Assembly: GCF_009725235.1 (NCBI RefSeq) | Contig: NZ_WJFC01000198.1 | Span: 1-24,458, forward strand | Length of the DNA stretch: 24,458 nt | Reading direction: 5' to 3' | Source of the DNA: Scytonema sp. UIC 10036 | GTDB lineage: Bacteria; Cyanobacteriota; Cyanobacteriia; Cyanobacteriales; Nostocaceae | Shown: piece by piece, positions 18,562 to 24,458 of the stretch | How positions within the stretch are numbered: position 1 is the stretch's first letter | Layout: each line of letters begins with the position of its first letter | Position numbers and translations under genes: made by a program | The notes under the pieces: model-generated | What the model was told of the DNA's origin: nothing | Database searches by the model: none | What the model saw: only the letters and a program-made list of their open reading frames with translations

Positions 18562-18600
18562 ATGCCCAATTCCCCATGCCCAATTCCCCATGCCCAATTC
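18562..18600. repeat. 14-nt tandem repeat ATGCCCAATTCCCC in coding region
   Basis: Copies at 18562-18575 and 18576-18589 plus a partial copy at 18590-18600. Fourteen is not a multiple of three, so gain or loss of one unit changes the reading frame of everything downstream on the minus strand. Gain of one unit would join the signal-peptide frame to the SEVIGDQ frame. Similar CCCAATGCCC units are intergenic at about 23499-23521. Confidence 0.85.
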
Positions 18601-18691
18601 TCTGCTGCTTCAGCACTGGAAAATTTGGCTTCGCCTGCAAAGCAAGGGAAAGCGAGTGCTACAAAAGCACTCCAGATACCTAGACTAGTAC

Positions 18692-18711
18692 GGGCGCAAG
18701 GCATTGCGCCC
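18692..18711. repeat. Palindrome GGGCGCAA...TTGCGCCC
   Basis: GGGCGCAA and TTGCGCCC arms around GGCA (one mismatch pair at the centre). It is a dispersed cyanobacterial palindrome type, here inside the signal-peptide-coding part of the beta-barrel gene, where it encodes RGAMPCART on the minus strand. Confidence 0.65.
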
Positions 18712-18811
18712 CTACTTAGGGTAGAGGTCAATATGCAAAATGCTAGCTTTTGGCTTTTCCAATGTTGAATACCAAATTGGTTCGTAACTTTAACTTCAAG
18801 CTTTCTTGTTT

Positions 18812-19741
18812 TCATCGCTTATCCTCTGAAAACGCAGGCGTAACACCAAAATTCACTCTTGCCATACTATTGGGCGCTAGTTTTACCAAACGTGACTGAC
18901 TGTTCCTTTCAATGAAGTACGTATTAGGTGCCAAACCATAACCTGGTAAGCTTGTCAAGTCTAGTGTTGCTGTTCGGTGTCCTGGAATGACATTGGCTAG
19001 GGAGAACAGCCCTTTGGCATCTGTGACGATACGATTGCCATCATCCATGTAGATTACGGCATTGGGAACCCCAGGTTCGTTTGGTTGCTGTTCGCCATCA
19101 AAATTTTTATCAACAAATACCCGTCCAATTAAGGTGCCGCAATCTGAGACTATTCCAGGTCGAATTCTTACTAGGTGGCTGGCTTGGTTGCTTGTCAAGT
19201 TTCCAGATCTTGCTTGTGCTAGGTTTCTGCCAGTGCCTTGAATGGCATCCGGTGTCACTTCAACGGCATAACGGACATCTAAGGTTTGATTCGGCTGTAG
19301 TGTAGTTGTTGAGGTAATTGTGACTGTACGATTTGAAGTCGCGCTGGCAGTCAAAGGAACTCGCGTATTTCCTATGGAACCTTGCAAGGTGTTGGGAACA
19401 AATTGCAGTCCTACAGGTAGTCTGTCTGCGATCGTTAAATTGGCTAGTGATGCTGTACCCGTATTTCTGATAGCAAGACGGTAAACAACGTTGTCACCCG
19501 GTTCAGCGGCAGCCCTATCGCCTGTTTTGATTATCTGTAAAGCACCTTGACCTGCTCTAAACGTGACGGGATTGGACGGTCTTGTTTCTGTAATGTTGCT
19601 TGCACCAGAACCAGCAGTATTTGTGATTACCCCCGTCGGCGTCTGAGCCACAGACGGCAGGAAACTATCAGCAAAAATACCTAAGATGGTAAATGTAAAA
19701 AAGAGGCTTTTATGCCTCAACCATGAGGATATAAAAGTCAT
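18812..19741 (-). CDS. Exported DUF11 / SdrD-B-like domain protein, 309 aa
   Basis: First gene of the surface cluster. The N-terminus SSWLRHKSLFFTFTILGIFA is a signal peptide with a likely cut after SVAQ near residue 33. A DUF11 domain follows (about 62-170): ALQIIKTGDRAAAEPGDNVV, YRLAIRNTGTA, ADRLPVGLQFVPNTL, which is an Ig-like repeat common in bacterial surface proteins. A single SdrD-B/Cna-B-like domain (about 198-305) begins GTLIGRVFVDKNFDGEQQPN, has TDAKGLFSL..V.PG, and ends VNFGVTP. No anchor or sortase motif is seen, so it is predicted to be periplasmic or surface-exposed. Its TGA stop shares bases with the ATG at 18815 (ATGA overlap), a classic sign of translational coupling with the beta-barrel gene and the main support for that start. 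The ribosome binding site before ATG 19741 is weak. Confidence 0.9.
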   Translation of the reverse strand: MTFISSWLRHKSLFFTFTILGIFADSFLPSVAQTPTGVITNTAGSGASNITETRPSNPVTFRAGQGALQIIKTGDRAAAEPGDNVVYRLAIRNTGTASLANLTIADRLPVGLQFVPNTLQGSIGNTRVPLTASATSNRTVTITSTTTLQPNQTLDVRYAVEVTPDAIQGTGRNLAQARSGNLTSNQASHLVRIRPGIVSDCGTLIGRVFVDKNFDGEQQPNEPGVPNAVIYMDDGNRIVTDAKGLFSLANVIPGHRTATLDLTSLPGYGLAPNTYFIERNSQSRLVKLAPNSMARVNFGVTPAFSEDKR

Positions 19742-20093
19742 TGCTCAACCAATAGCAAAGGTTTTTCTTTCGTTTAGGTTTCTATAAAAAAAACCTAATT
19801 TTTTCCGTCAATCCCAAACTCTACTTAATGCGTCAGATTTGTACTCTTGAAAATCCTGTCAGGGATAAAAACATTGATTTTCAATATGAGGGAAGTGTGA
19901 GTTTCGGCACTGAAAAATATACGCATATCTCAAAACTGGAATTGAATCACAGATATTAAGCTTCTGCTTTTACAAGGAAAACATTGCAGAGCACCTTAGA
20001 CAAGTACACTCTTGCAATTACGACAGTGCTTCCATTACTGTGAGCAAGTAACAATTGGGGGTTAGCATTGCACGCAAATAGCTTCTTGTGAAT

Positions 20094-20203
20094 ACACAAT
20101 GGTGTTTTGCTGAAAGCACCTTTCTACTGTTAATGAAAGGCATACACTCCACTTGTGGTAGAGCAATAGGTGGGATGTTGACCTGCTTTAGATACCATTG
20201 TGT
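20094..20203. repeat. 10-bp inverted repeats ACACAATGGT / ACCATTGTGT
   Basis: Perfect 10-base arms at 20094-20103 and 20194-20203 enclose 90 bases. This may be a small miniature element or the base of a large RNA stem. No flanking target duplication was found by eye. Confidence 0.4.
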
Positions 20204-20809
20204 TTTTTTCATTTTTATGTTACAAAATGTTTATTTTTTTACTGTCAGAGTATAATAAATAGTATCCACCTGCGTTTACACACAAGCTTCTTGCCTGACA
20301 GTACATAGCAGATGAACACCATTGACGATCCGATTGGGATACTAATATGCAGAGATTACAAACGCATTCAGCTTATTGATGGCGTGAAAATCACGAAAAA
20401 ACTGCATGGCTTACCTGCGCTGTTTCCCTAGATTCCAATGACTGGCTCTAATAGTTTTCAACACAACTGAACTCAAAAACACGAGCTGTCATTTTATCAG
20501 TGAATTGGCAATAGGGAAAGCCCAAGCTATACACAATCCACAACTTTATGAATCATCGGATTTGGCGTTGGACAAATAGGTTTTAGAAGAATAATACAGT
20601 AAACTGTAAACGATGCACCAGCTTGCTTTATTGAATCTTTATTTTTGACTAGGTATGACGTAACAGCATTATCATCTAGAAGTATCTCACAAACGATTAG
20701 ATAGATAACAATTTATCTCGAAATTTACGTATAAAAATTATTTCTCGAAGAAGTTTAAAGGAGCTTTAGCATATATTTGCTATTTTTTTACAAGAAGAGT
20801 TGAATCACC

Positions 20810-20842
20810 TGACCAGTGACCACTAAGCAGTGACCAGTGACC
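20810..20842. repeat. Direct repeat TGACCAGTGACC (two copies)
   Basis: Perfect 12-mers at 20810-20821 and 20831-20842, with a related AGTGACC between. This is a dispersed tandem repeat of the kind seen elsewhere between genes in this window. Confidence 0.6.
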
Positions 20843-20994
20843 GTGAGCGAGTTGATGATTGACAAATAGGTAGTTTATATAACAAAAATTTCGAGCGCAG
20901 TCAGCTATCTTGCGCCCAGAATATATGATATGTTAAATTGTACGCTCAAGTCAGCAGCGTTAAACAAAATGTACTAACAGCTTAATGCCCCTAA

Positions 20995-21642
20995 CTAATA
21001 GGTGTCATCGTAATCGTGTGTTTCAACTCGTCTAATATCATTGCGAGGAGGTAGAAACTCGGAACGACGTACAGGTGCTAGTGGTGGCGTAGGACCATTA
21101 TAAGGATGAATGACTTGTACGGTACGGGCGGGACGTGGCTTTTGTGAGAACAAAGCGTTTATTCCTGCAACGACAACACCACCGCCAACAGTTAAAGCCA
21201 TACCACCTACAGCCCAAACAATACCTGATGACCACCAAGGATTTTGAGATTGCTGTAAAGCTGCTTGCTGTGCTGCTTGTGCTTGATTTTGTTGCTGAGC
21301 GCTCCACTGAGCCAGGGTATGTTGGATTTGTCCCTGAAGTTGTTGGTTTTGTTGTTTGAGGTCTACGTTTTCCTTCTGAAGTTGGGCGTTCTCCATCTTC
21401 ATCCGTTCCATCTGTACCCGCAGCTCTTCTGTATTGGGGTTTAGTGGTGCTGGATTGGGATATGTTTGATTGGAATACGCAGTTGGCGGAGGCATAACTG
21501 CTGGTGGTGCTACTACAGTTGTTGGCATCTGTGGGGAAACACTGAAGCCAGACTGGATGGGAGTTGCTGAGCCTTTGAGTAGCAAAAGAGCTGCCAACCC
21601 AGCTACGGCAACTCCGCCGATAAATGCCATACTCTCACTCAT
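20995..21642 (-). CDS. Membrane protein with coiled coil, 215 aa, unknown function
   Basis: I do not recognise the family. The ORF starts at ATG 21642 with AAGGGAGAG just upstream and encodes an N-terminal membrane segment (AFIGGVAVAGLAALLLLKG, about 5-24), a Pro/Thr-rich stretch and a Gln/Leu/Met-rich coiled coil. The coiled coil spans about 70-130 (ELRVQMERMKMENAQLQKEN and repeats of LKQQNQQLQ). After it come a QAAQQAAL low-complexity piece and a second membrane or glycine-rich segment (IVWAVGGMALTVGGGVVVAG, about 143-165). The tail is basic, then acidic, ending DYDDTY. Two membrane anchors joined by a coiled coil suggest a scaffold or an oligomeric membrane protein, but no role can be assigned. 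It stands alone between two long non-coding stretches. The reverse frames here give apparent ORFs because of the CAA-rich codons; I treat those as shadows. Confidence 0.8.
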   Translation of the reverse strand: MSESMAFIGGVAVAGLAALLLLKGSATPIQSGFSVSPQMPTTVVAPPAVMPPPTAYSNQTYPNPAPLNPNTEELRVQMERMKMENAQLQKENVDLKQQNQQLQGQIQHTLAQWSAQQQNQAQAAQQAALQQSQNPWWSSGIVWAVGGMALTVGGGVVVAGINALFSQKPRPARTVQVIHPYNGPTPPLAPVRRSEFLPPRNDIRRVETHDYDDTY

Positions 21643-21838
21643 TACTCTCTCCCTTAATTTGCAACGAAACTACTGCGGTCGTTGACTGACGCTCTCTCAC
21701 ACTCATAAGGTATATATCCTATCTGAATTTCACATACAGTCTTTACCCTATTTTGCGGTAATATCTTGTTTTTTACCGCTACATATGCGCTTTTTATATT
21801 CAAGACGATATCTGTTAAATTGTCTACCAACGAAGGTG

Positions 21839-21858
21839 AAAAAAAGCTAGCATTTTTT
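21839..21858. terminator. Possible terminator after trpA (A/T-flanked GCTAGC)
   Basis: Seven A, GCTAGC, then A and six T make a near-perfect palindrome 30 bases past the trpA stop. On the minus strand it ends in a run of T. The core has no real loop, so the hairpin is weak. Confidence 0.3.
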
Positions 21859-21887
21859 CCCTAGAAGAATTAAGTAAGTATGCTTAC

Positions 21888-22688
21888 TCAGGATGTAGTA
21901 ATTGCTGTCTTGAGACTTTGACAAAACTCGGCAATGGCAATAAGTCCTTGCTGTGGTGTTCCTTCTGCCAAGCGCTTTACAAAAGCACTACCAACTATGA
22001 CTGCATCGGCTCCCCATGCTTTCACTTGTTTGGCTTGTTCTGGTTTCGATATACCAAAACCTACACCAATAGGTTTATCAGTAACACTACGAATCTGTTG
22101 TAGTAAATCTGAGACTCGGACTTCCAGCGTGCCTCGCATTCCCGTAACGCCCGTGACACTCACCAAATAAATAAACCCTTGGGAAGAATGAGCAATTGCT
22201 TCTATACGTTCGGAGGAACTCGTTGGAGCAACCAACAAAATAACATCAATCCCTATTTCAGAAGCTATTTTGAGTAAGCCAGATGACTCTTCCAAAGGTA
22301 AATCCGGTACAACCAAGCCGGCTACCCCAGCTGCTGCTATATCTTTAAAAAACTTTTCAATTCCACGATTGAGAATTGGGTTGTAATAAGTAAACAAAAT
22401 AATAGGGGCTTGCAAACTGGAAGTTACATTTTGTAACATTTCCAGGACTTTATCCAAAGTTATGTTTTGTTGTAAAGCACGAGTCGCTGCGGCTTGAATA
22501 ATCGGTCCATCTGCTAGAGGATCGGAGTAAGGAACACCCAATTCAATGATGTCTGCTCCATTGCGATCCAGAATTCGCAGTGCTTCTGCCGTTGTTTCCA
22601 AATCGGGATCGCCTGCAGTGATAAATGGAATTAGAGCGCATTGGGATTGACGTGCAAGATTTTCAAAGCGATGGGAAATAGGTGTCAT
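21888..22688 (-). CDS. trpA: Tryptophan synthase alpha chain
   Basis: A 266-residue cytoplasmic enzyme that splits indole-3-glycerol phosphate into indole and glyceraldehyde 3-phosphate; indole then passes through the tunnel to the beta chain (TrpB). Length is normal for the family. The TIM-barrel signatures are intact: PFITAGDPD near residue 21, and [19 protein letters not shown] with catalytic Glu49 and Asp60 at the same numbers as the E. coli enzyme. The loop TGVTGMRG around residue 180 and the phosphate-binding GVGFGIS and VIVGSAFV near 210-235 are also present. The start at ATG 22688 gives the usual N-terminus ([11 protein letters not shown]). trpB is not in the window, which is normal for cyanobacteria, where trp genes are scattered. 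It lies downstream of the DUF3007 gene and ndhL on the same strand, with a repeat hairpin in the 77-bp gap. Confidence 0.97.
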   Translation of the reverse strand: MTPISHRFENLARQSQCALIPFITAGDPDLETTAEALRILDRNGADIIELGVPYSDPLADGPIIQAAATRALQQNITLDKVLEMLQNVTSSLQAPIILFTYYNPILNRGIEKFFKDIAAAGVAGLVVPDLPLEESSGLLKIASEIGIDVILLVAPTSSSERIEAIAHSSQGFIYLVSVTGVTGMRGTLEVRVSDLLQQIRSVTDKPIGVGFGISKPEQAKQVKAWGADAVIVGSAFVKRLAEGTPQQGLIAIAEFCQSLKTAITTS

Positions 22689-22707
22689 TGGTTATCAGTC
22701 ATTTGTC

Positions 22708-22747
22708 ATTTGTCCTTTGACACTATACCTAAAGACAAAGGACAAAT
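22708..22747. repeat. Inverted repeat ATTTGTCCTTTG / CAAAGGACAAAT between DUF3007 and trpA
   Basis: Perfect 12-bp arms (22708-22719 and 22736-22747) with a 16-base loop, preceded by a further TCATTTG unit. The same sequence family (ACAAAGGACAAA, ACAAATGACAAATG) fills the variable stem of the tRNA-Leu intron at about 23850-23880. It could lower read-through from DUF3007 into trpA. Confidence 0.75.
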
Positions 22748-22765
22748 AACAAAGAAAGAACAAAT

Positions 22766-23077
22766 TTATACTTGAGATTGTTCTTCTTGTTCGATTTCGG
22801 CTTGAATTTTGGCTAATTCTTCAGGAGAAAGTTCTTCCAATCGCTTTTTGAAAAAGGCGTCTTCGTACTGTTGGCGTTGTGTGTGGTAAGTCATGTTTTT
22901 GCCCACCGCACGGAACAAATAGGTGAGCAACCAGATAATCAATCCAACAAACAGTACGGCTTGAGTCCAAATTCCAGCTTGTGCGCCATCTAAACCCGCC
23001 AGCTGTAGTGACAAATATACCAAGCCACCTAATATAAAAATGCCAAAACCTATACCAATAGCGTCAATGCGTCGCAT
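22766..23077 (-). CDS. DUF3007 family protein
   Basis: A 103-residue membrane protein of unknown function, found in cyanobacteria next to ndhL. Two membrane segments are visible (about 7-27, IGFGIFILGGLVYLSLQLAG, and about 35-58, WTQAVLFVGLIIWLLTYLF). A basic stretch (YHTQRQQYEDAFFKKRLEEL) and an acidic helical tail (SPEELAKIQAEIEQEEQ) follow, both likely on the cytoplasmic side. The start at ATG 23077 fits the family length. It is transcribed with ndhL 110 bases upstream and trpA 78 bases downstream. Its steady pairing with ndhL suggests a link to the NDH-1 complex or thylakoid membrane, but that is inference from position, not from any motif. Confidence 0.88.
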   Translation of the reverse strand: MRRIDAIGIGFGIFILGGLVYLSLQLAGLDGAQAGIWTQAVLFVGLIIWLLTYLFRAVGKNMTYHTQRQQYEDAFFKKRLEELSPEELAKIQAEIEQEEQSQV

Positions 23078-23088
23078 GAGAAGTCTTC

Positions 23089-23186
23089 AGGATGAAGTAT
23101 ATAAGGATGAAGGATGAAATGTTTCCCAGTACAGTATATGCCCAGACTCCACACTTTATCCTTTACCCTCTATACTTTATCCTTTC
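23089..23186. repeat. Imperfect inverted repeat AGGATGAAG... / ...CTTTATCCTTT
   Basis: AGGATGAAGTATATAAGGA (from 23090) and a second AGGATGAA face CTTTATCCTTTACC and CTATACTTTATCCTTT (about 23153-23186). The copies are complementary with several mismatches and fill the gap between ndhL and the DUF3007 gene. Confidence 0.5.
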
Positions 23187-23399
23187 TTAAACTTCTATTT
23201 TTCGCCTTTGAGGTCGATAGTTAATGACAGGCGACAGAAGTAGTAAACCTGGGAAGAACAAAAATACTAGAAAGTACATGAAAGTACGTTCTACAGAGCT
23301 AGCGTTATACCACCGCAGTTTTAAGTACAGCAGGACAGCTGCTGGTACGACGAGTAAATAAGCTCCTGCCAAAACCAAATACAGTAGCGCTACAACCAT
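23187..23399 (-). CDS. ndhL: NAD(P)H-quinone oxidoreductase subunit L (NdhL)
   Basis: A 70-residue membrane subunit of cyanobacterial NDH-1, the thylakoid complex for respiration, cyclic electron flow and CO2 uptake. Two membrane helices are clear (about 3-25, [20 protein letters not shown], and about 38-58, [20 protein letters not shown]). They are joined by a short loop [11 protein letters not shown] that is typical of NdhL, and a basic tail [10 protein letters not shown] closes the protein. Length and N-terminus match the family. It is the first gene of the minus-strand block ndhL - DUF3007 - trpA, a common cyanobacterial order. The ribosome binding site before ATG 23399 is weak (GAG at about 23411-23413). 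Its promoter should lie in 23400-23500, where I see no clear consensus. Confidence 0.93.
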   Translation of the reverse strand: MVVALLYLVLAGAYLLVVPAAVLLYLKLRWYNASSVERTFMYFLVFLFFPGLLLLSPVINYRPQRRKIEV

Positions 23400-23462
23400 A
23401 ATTCTTAGCTCTCGGTGAAAAAGACCTATTGGTTCATCTGTCTTCTATGATAGGGAATTGAG

Positions 23463-23531
23463 GATAAAGGGGACAAGGGGGACAAGGGGTGATAAGCAGT
23501 GCCCAATGCCCAATGCCCAATTCTCAATTCT
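23463..23531. repeat. Intergenic tandem repeats (GGGGACAAG and CCCAATG types)
   Basis: AAAGGGGACAAGGGGGACAA is followed by GCCCAATGCCCAATGCCCAA and TTCTCAATTCTCAA. The first type recurs inside the OmpA-family gene (14815-14885) and the second inside the beta-barrel gene (18562-18600), so this is a useful non-coding reference copy for both. Confidence 0.75.
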
Positions 23532-23603
23532 CAAGACTGGACAAATGAAAAAATTAATGGTGGAATAAATAAAGAACATCAGTCAAAAACTGATTTCTTG
23601 TGC

Positions 23604-23609
23604 TATACT
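23604..23609 (+). promoter_or_regulatory. Possible -10 element TATACT for tRNA-Leu
   Basis: TATACT lies 63 bases before the first base of the tRNA and is preceded by TGTGC. No good -35 box sits at the right distance, so this is a weak call. Confidence 0.25.
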
Positions 23610-23671
23610 TGTCCAAGTGCGGATTGAGGTGAGTAAAAATCAACCTTGTCAGCAAAGCCCGGATTGACTCT

Positions 23672-24064
23672 GGGGGTGTGGCGGAATGGTAGACGCTACG
23701 GACTTAGAAAACTGAGCCTTGATAGAGAAATCTTTCAAGTGACTGCTCTCAAACTCAGGGAAACCTAAATCTGTTGACAGACATGGCAATCCTGAGCCAA
23801 GCCAAGGTAGTTATAAGTCATTGTTGACTTGTCTTTCTGTTAATTGTTAAAAACAAAGGACAAACAACAAATGACAAATGGCTAACAAAGGAAGGTGCAG
23901 AGGCCCGACGGGAGCTACCCTAACGTAAAGTCGAGGGTAAAGGGAGGGTCCAATTCTCAAAGCCTTACTCTTCTGTGAAAGTGTAAAGCAGTAGCGAAAG
24001 CTGCAGGAGAATGAAAATCCGTTGACCGTAAAAGGTCGTGTGGGTTCAAGTCCCTCCACCCCCA
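23672..24064 (+). tRNA. trnL-UAA: tRNA-Leu (UAA), split by a group I intron
   Basis: The 5' exon is 23672-23705 (GGGGGTGTGG..., ending ACGGACTT at U34) and the 3' exon is 24014-24064 (AAAATCCG..., ending CACCCCCA). The acceptor stem GGGGGTG/CACCCCC is perfect. The anticodon arm ACGGA-CTTAAAA-TCCGT gives anticodon UAA, and the long variable arm GACC/GGTC is as expected for a class II tRNA. The discriminator base is A; CCA is not encoded. The T-stem reads GTGGG/CCCTC, with one U-U mismatch at pair 50-64. The split after the first anticodon base is the ancient cyanobacterial and plastid trnL intron position. Confidence 0.97.
23706..24013 (+). ncRNA. Group I self-splicing intron (IC3 type) of tRNA-Leu(UAA)
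   Basis: 308 bases, ending in G. The conserved core elements are visible: P near 23753-23768 (CTCAGGGAAACC), Q near 23788-23803 (AATCCTGAGCCAAGCC), R near 23895-23919 (GTGCAGAGGCCCGACGGGAG) and S near 23926-23940 (GTAAAGTCGAGGGTAA). It is longer than the compact form of roughly 250 bases known from Anabaena. The extra length lies between Q and R (about 23811-23890), the P6b stem, and consists of TTTGT-type heptamers. No homing endonuclease ORF is present. Confidence 0.93.
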
Positions 24065-24126
24065 TTTAAAAATAGGAAAAAACTATACAGTATAGTCGCT
24101 CCATGAGCTAAGGGCAGCGATACGTT

Positions 24127-24309
24127 TTGCGAGAATTAGGAATTTTCTTTAAAAGAATTGAGGATGAGGAAGTTCGCAAACAAATTAATATCCTTGAACA
24201 AGCGTTTCGTCAGCCGATTACAACAGTATTGAAGCGAGAGTTAAACCGTCTTAAAAGGAATAGCTTGACAGGAGAAGCTTTATTACAGGAATTAAAAAGA
24301 CTAAATTGA
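24127..24309 (+). pseudogene. Short orphan ORF, possible C-terminal remnant of a larger protein
   Basis: An open frame of 60 codons begins at TTG 24127, and a TAA at 24109-24111 closes the frame upstream. The product is helical and charged (RIEDEEVRKQINILEQAF, RELNRLKRNSLTGEALLQEL) and reads like the C-terminal tail of a bigger cytoplasmic protein, perhaps a helicase or nuclease, but I cannot name the family. No ribosome binding site stands before TTG, and a plausible parent gene is missing because the tRNA lies just 62 bases upstream. It may be a remnant left when something inserted at, or rearranged beside, the tRNA 3' end; a genuine small protein is the alternative. Confidence 0.4.
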
Positions 24310-24458
24310 TGAGCTTTTATTGCTTGCTGATGTTTCCGAATGGTAAACGACAGCCGTTCCCAATAACCCACTACTGACGAAGTGTTCGCCGCTCAATCTG
24401 AAAAATGTGCTTCTTTATACAGAAAAACAGTAATTCTTCTTAGAATTTAAAAAATTTT

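Larger units (their letters stand above)
18318..18815 (-). pseudogene. 5' part of the beta-barrel gene, split by two compensating frame changes
   Basis: The natural start is ATG at 18815, overlapping the stop of the preceding gene as ATGA. Frame 0 gives MKTRKLEVKV, a hydrophobic signal-like stretch ([19 protein letters not shown]) and a repeat-encoded Pro/Asn/Ile linker ([17 protein letters not shown]), then stops at TGA 18399. The residues that belong next, SEVIGDQ and [11 protein letters not shown], are in another frame (open 18640 to 18314). After GDR, near 18362, the sequence returns to frame 0 with [11 protein letters not shown], the main body. So one shift lies in or beside the repeat arrays (about 18410-18600) and another, worth one missing base, near 18362. 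As assembled, the full protein cannot be made by normal translation. This may be decay, assembly or sequencing error, or slipped-strand variation. Confidence 0.7.
19742..20994. other. Gene-poor region of 1.25 kb upstream of the surface cluster
   Basis: I see no protein gene I would defend. It should contain the promoter of the surface cluster (minus strand, near 19742-19900), which I could not pin down. It also holds two 10-base inverted repeats about 90 bases apart, a short TGACCAGTGACC repeat, and small ORFs of 39 codons (20312-20431, +) and 64 codons (20018-20212, -) without ribosome binding sites. A non-coding RNA or a decayed gene is possible. Confidence 0.5.

Noticed and set aside
18108..18683. 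191-codon plus-strand ORF opposite the start of the barrel gene
   Set aside because: Its middle is the GGGATT repeat array translated as Gly/Ile/Trp-rich low-complexity sequence, and it overlaps the well-supported minus-strand gene.
20018..20212. 64-codon minus-strand ORF in the gene-poor region
   Set aside because: No ribosome binding site, no recognisable domain, and it spans an inverted repeat that explains part of its sequence.
20312..20431. 39-codon plus-strand ORF
   Set aside because: Short, no ribosome binding site, no family recognised; kept only as a note in the gene-poor region.
23847..24065. 72-codon ORF on the minus strand across the tRNA-Leu intron
   Set aside because: It lies over the conserved intron core and tRNA 3' exon; the RNA gene explains this sequence fully.

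Overview
The window looks like chromosomal DNA from a filamentous cyanobacterium, probably of the order Nostocales. Four things point there: a tRNA-Leu(UAA) gene split by a group I intron, the ndhL - DUF3007 - trpA gene order, about ten copies of the HIP1 octamer GCGATCGC, and many short degenerate tandem repeats and small GC-rich palindromes between genes. No species can be named from the sequence alone.

Layout. (1) 449-5542 (+) is one large gene with the order adenylation - ketoreductase - carrier protein - thioesterase. It has no condensation or ketosynthase domain and is bracketed by two related short repeats. (2) 5694-8837 holds a small unrecognised protein (-), a membrane-anchored Ser/Thr protein kinase with an SH3-like domain (+), and a small exported protein (-). 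The last two converge on a heptamer-repeat hairpin. (3) 9190-19741 (-) is a four-gene surface cluster. In transcription order it encodes a DUF11/SdrD-type exported protein, a large outer-membrane beta-barrel protein, an OmpA-family protein with a beta-helix, and a protein with six SdrD-B-like repeats. The first two genes overlap by four bases (ATGA) and the second and third are 3 bases apart, so they are probably co-transcribed. (4) 19742-20994 is 1.25 kb without a convincing gene. (5) 20995-21642 (-) encodes a small membrane protein with a coiled coil. (6) 21888-23399 (-) is ndhL, a DUF3007 protein and trpA, a housekeeping block. (7) 23672-24064 is the intron-split tRNA-Leu, followed by a short orphan ORF that may be a gene remnant.

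The most interesting region is the surface cluster. The 5' end of the beta-barrel gene is broken twice. The signal-peptide segment, the segment encoding SEVIGDQ...VPVGDR, and the main body lie in frames 0, 2 and 0. The broken stretch contains a 14-nt tandem repeat, whose copy number would change the frame, and a 21-nt tandem repeat, which keeps it. The neighbouring OmpA-family gene carries a different intergenic-type repeat read in frame just after its signal peptide. The sequence cannot say whether this is phase variation, decay or sequencing error, but it can be tested. The second point of interest is the free-standing A-KR-carrier-thioesterase enzyme, which may make a free alpha-hydroxy acid or an ester or lactone of one.
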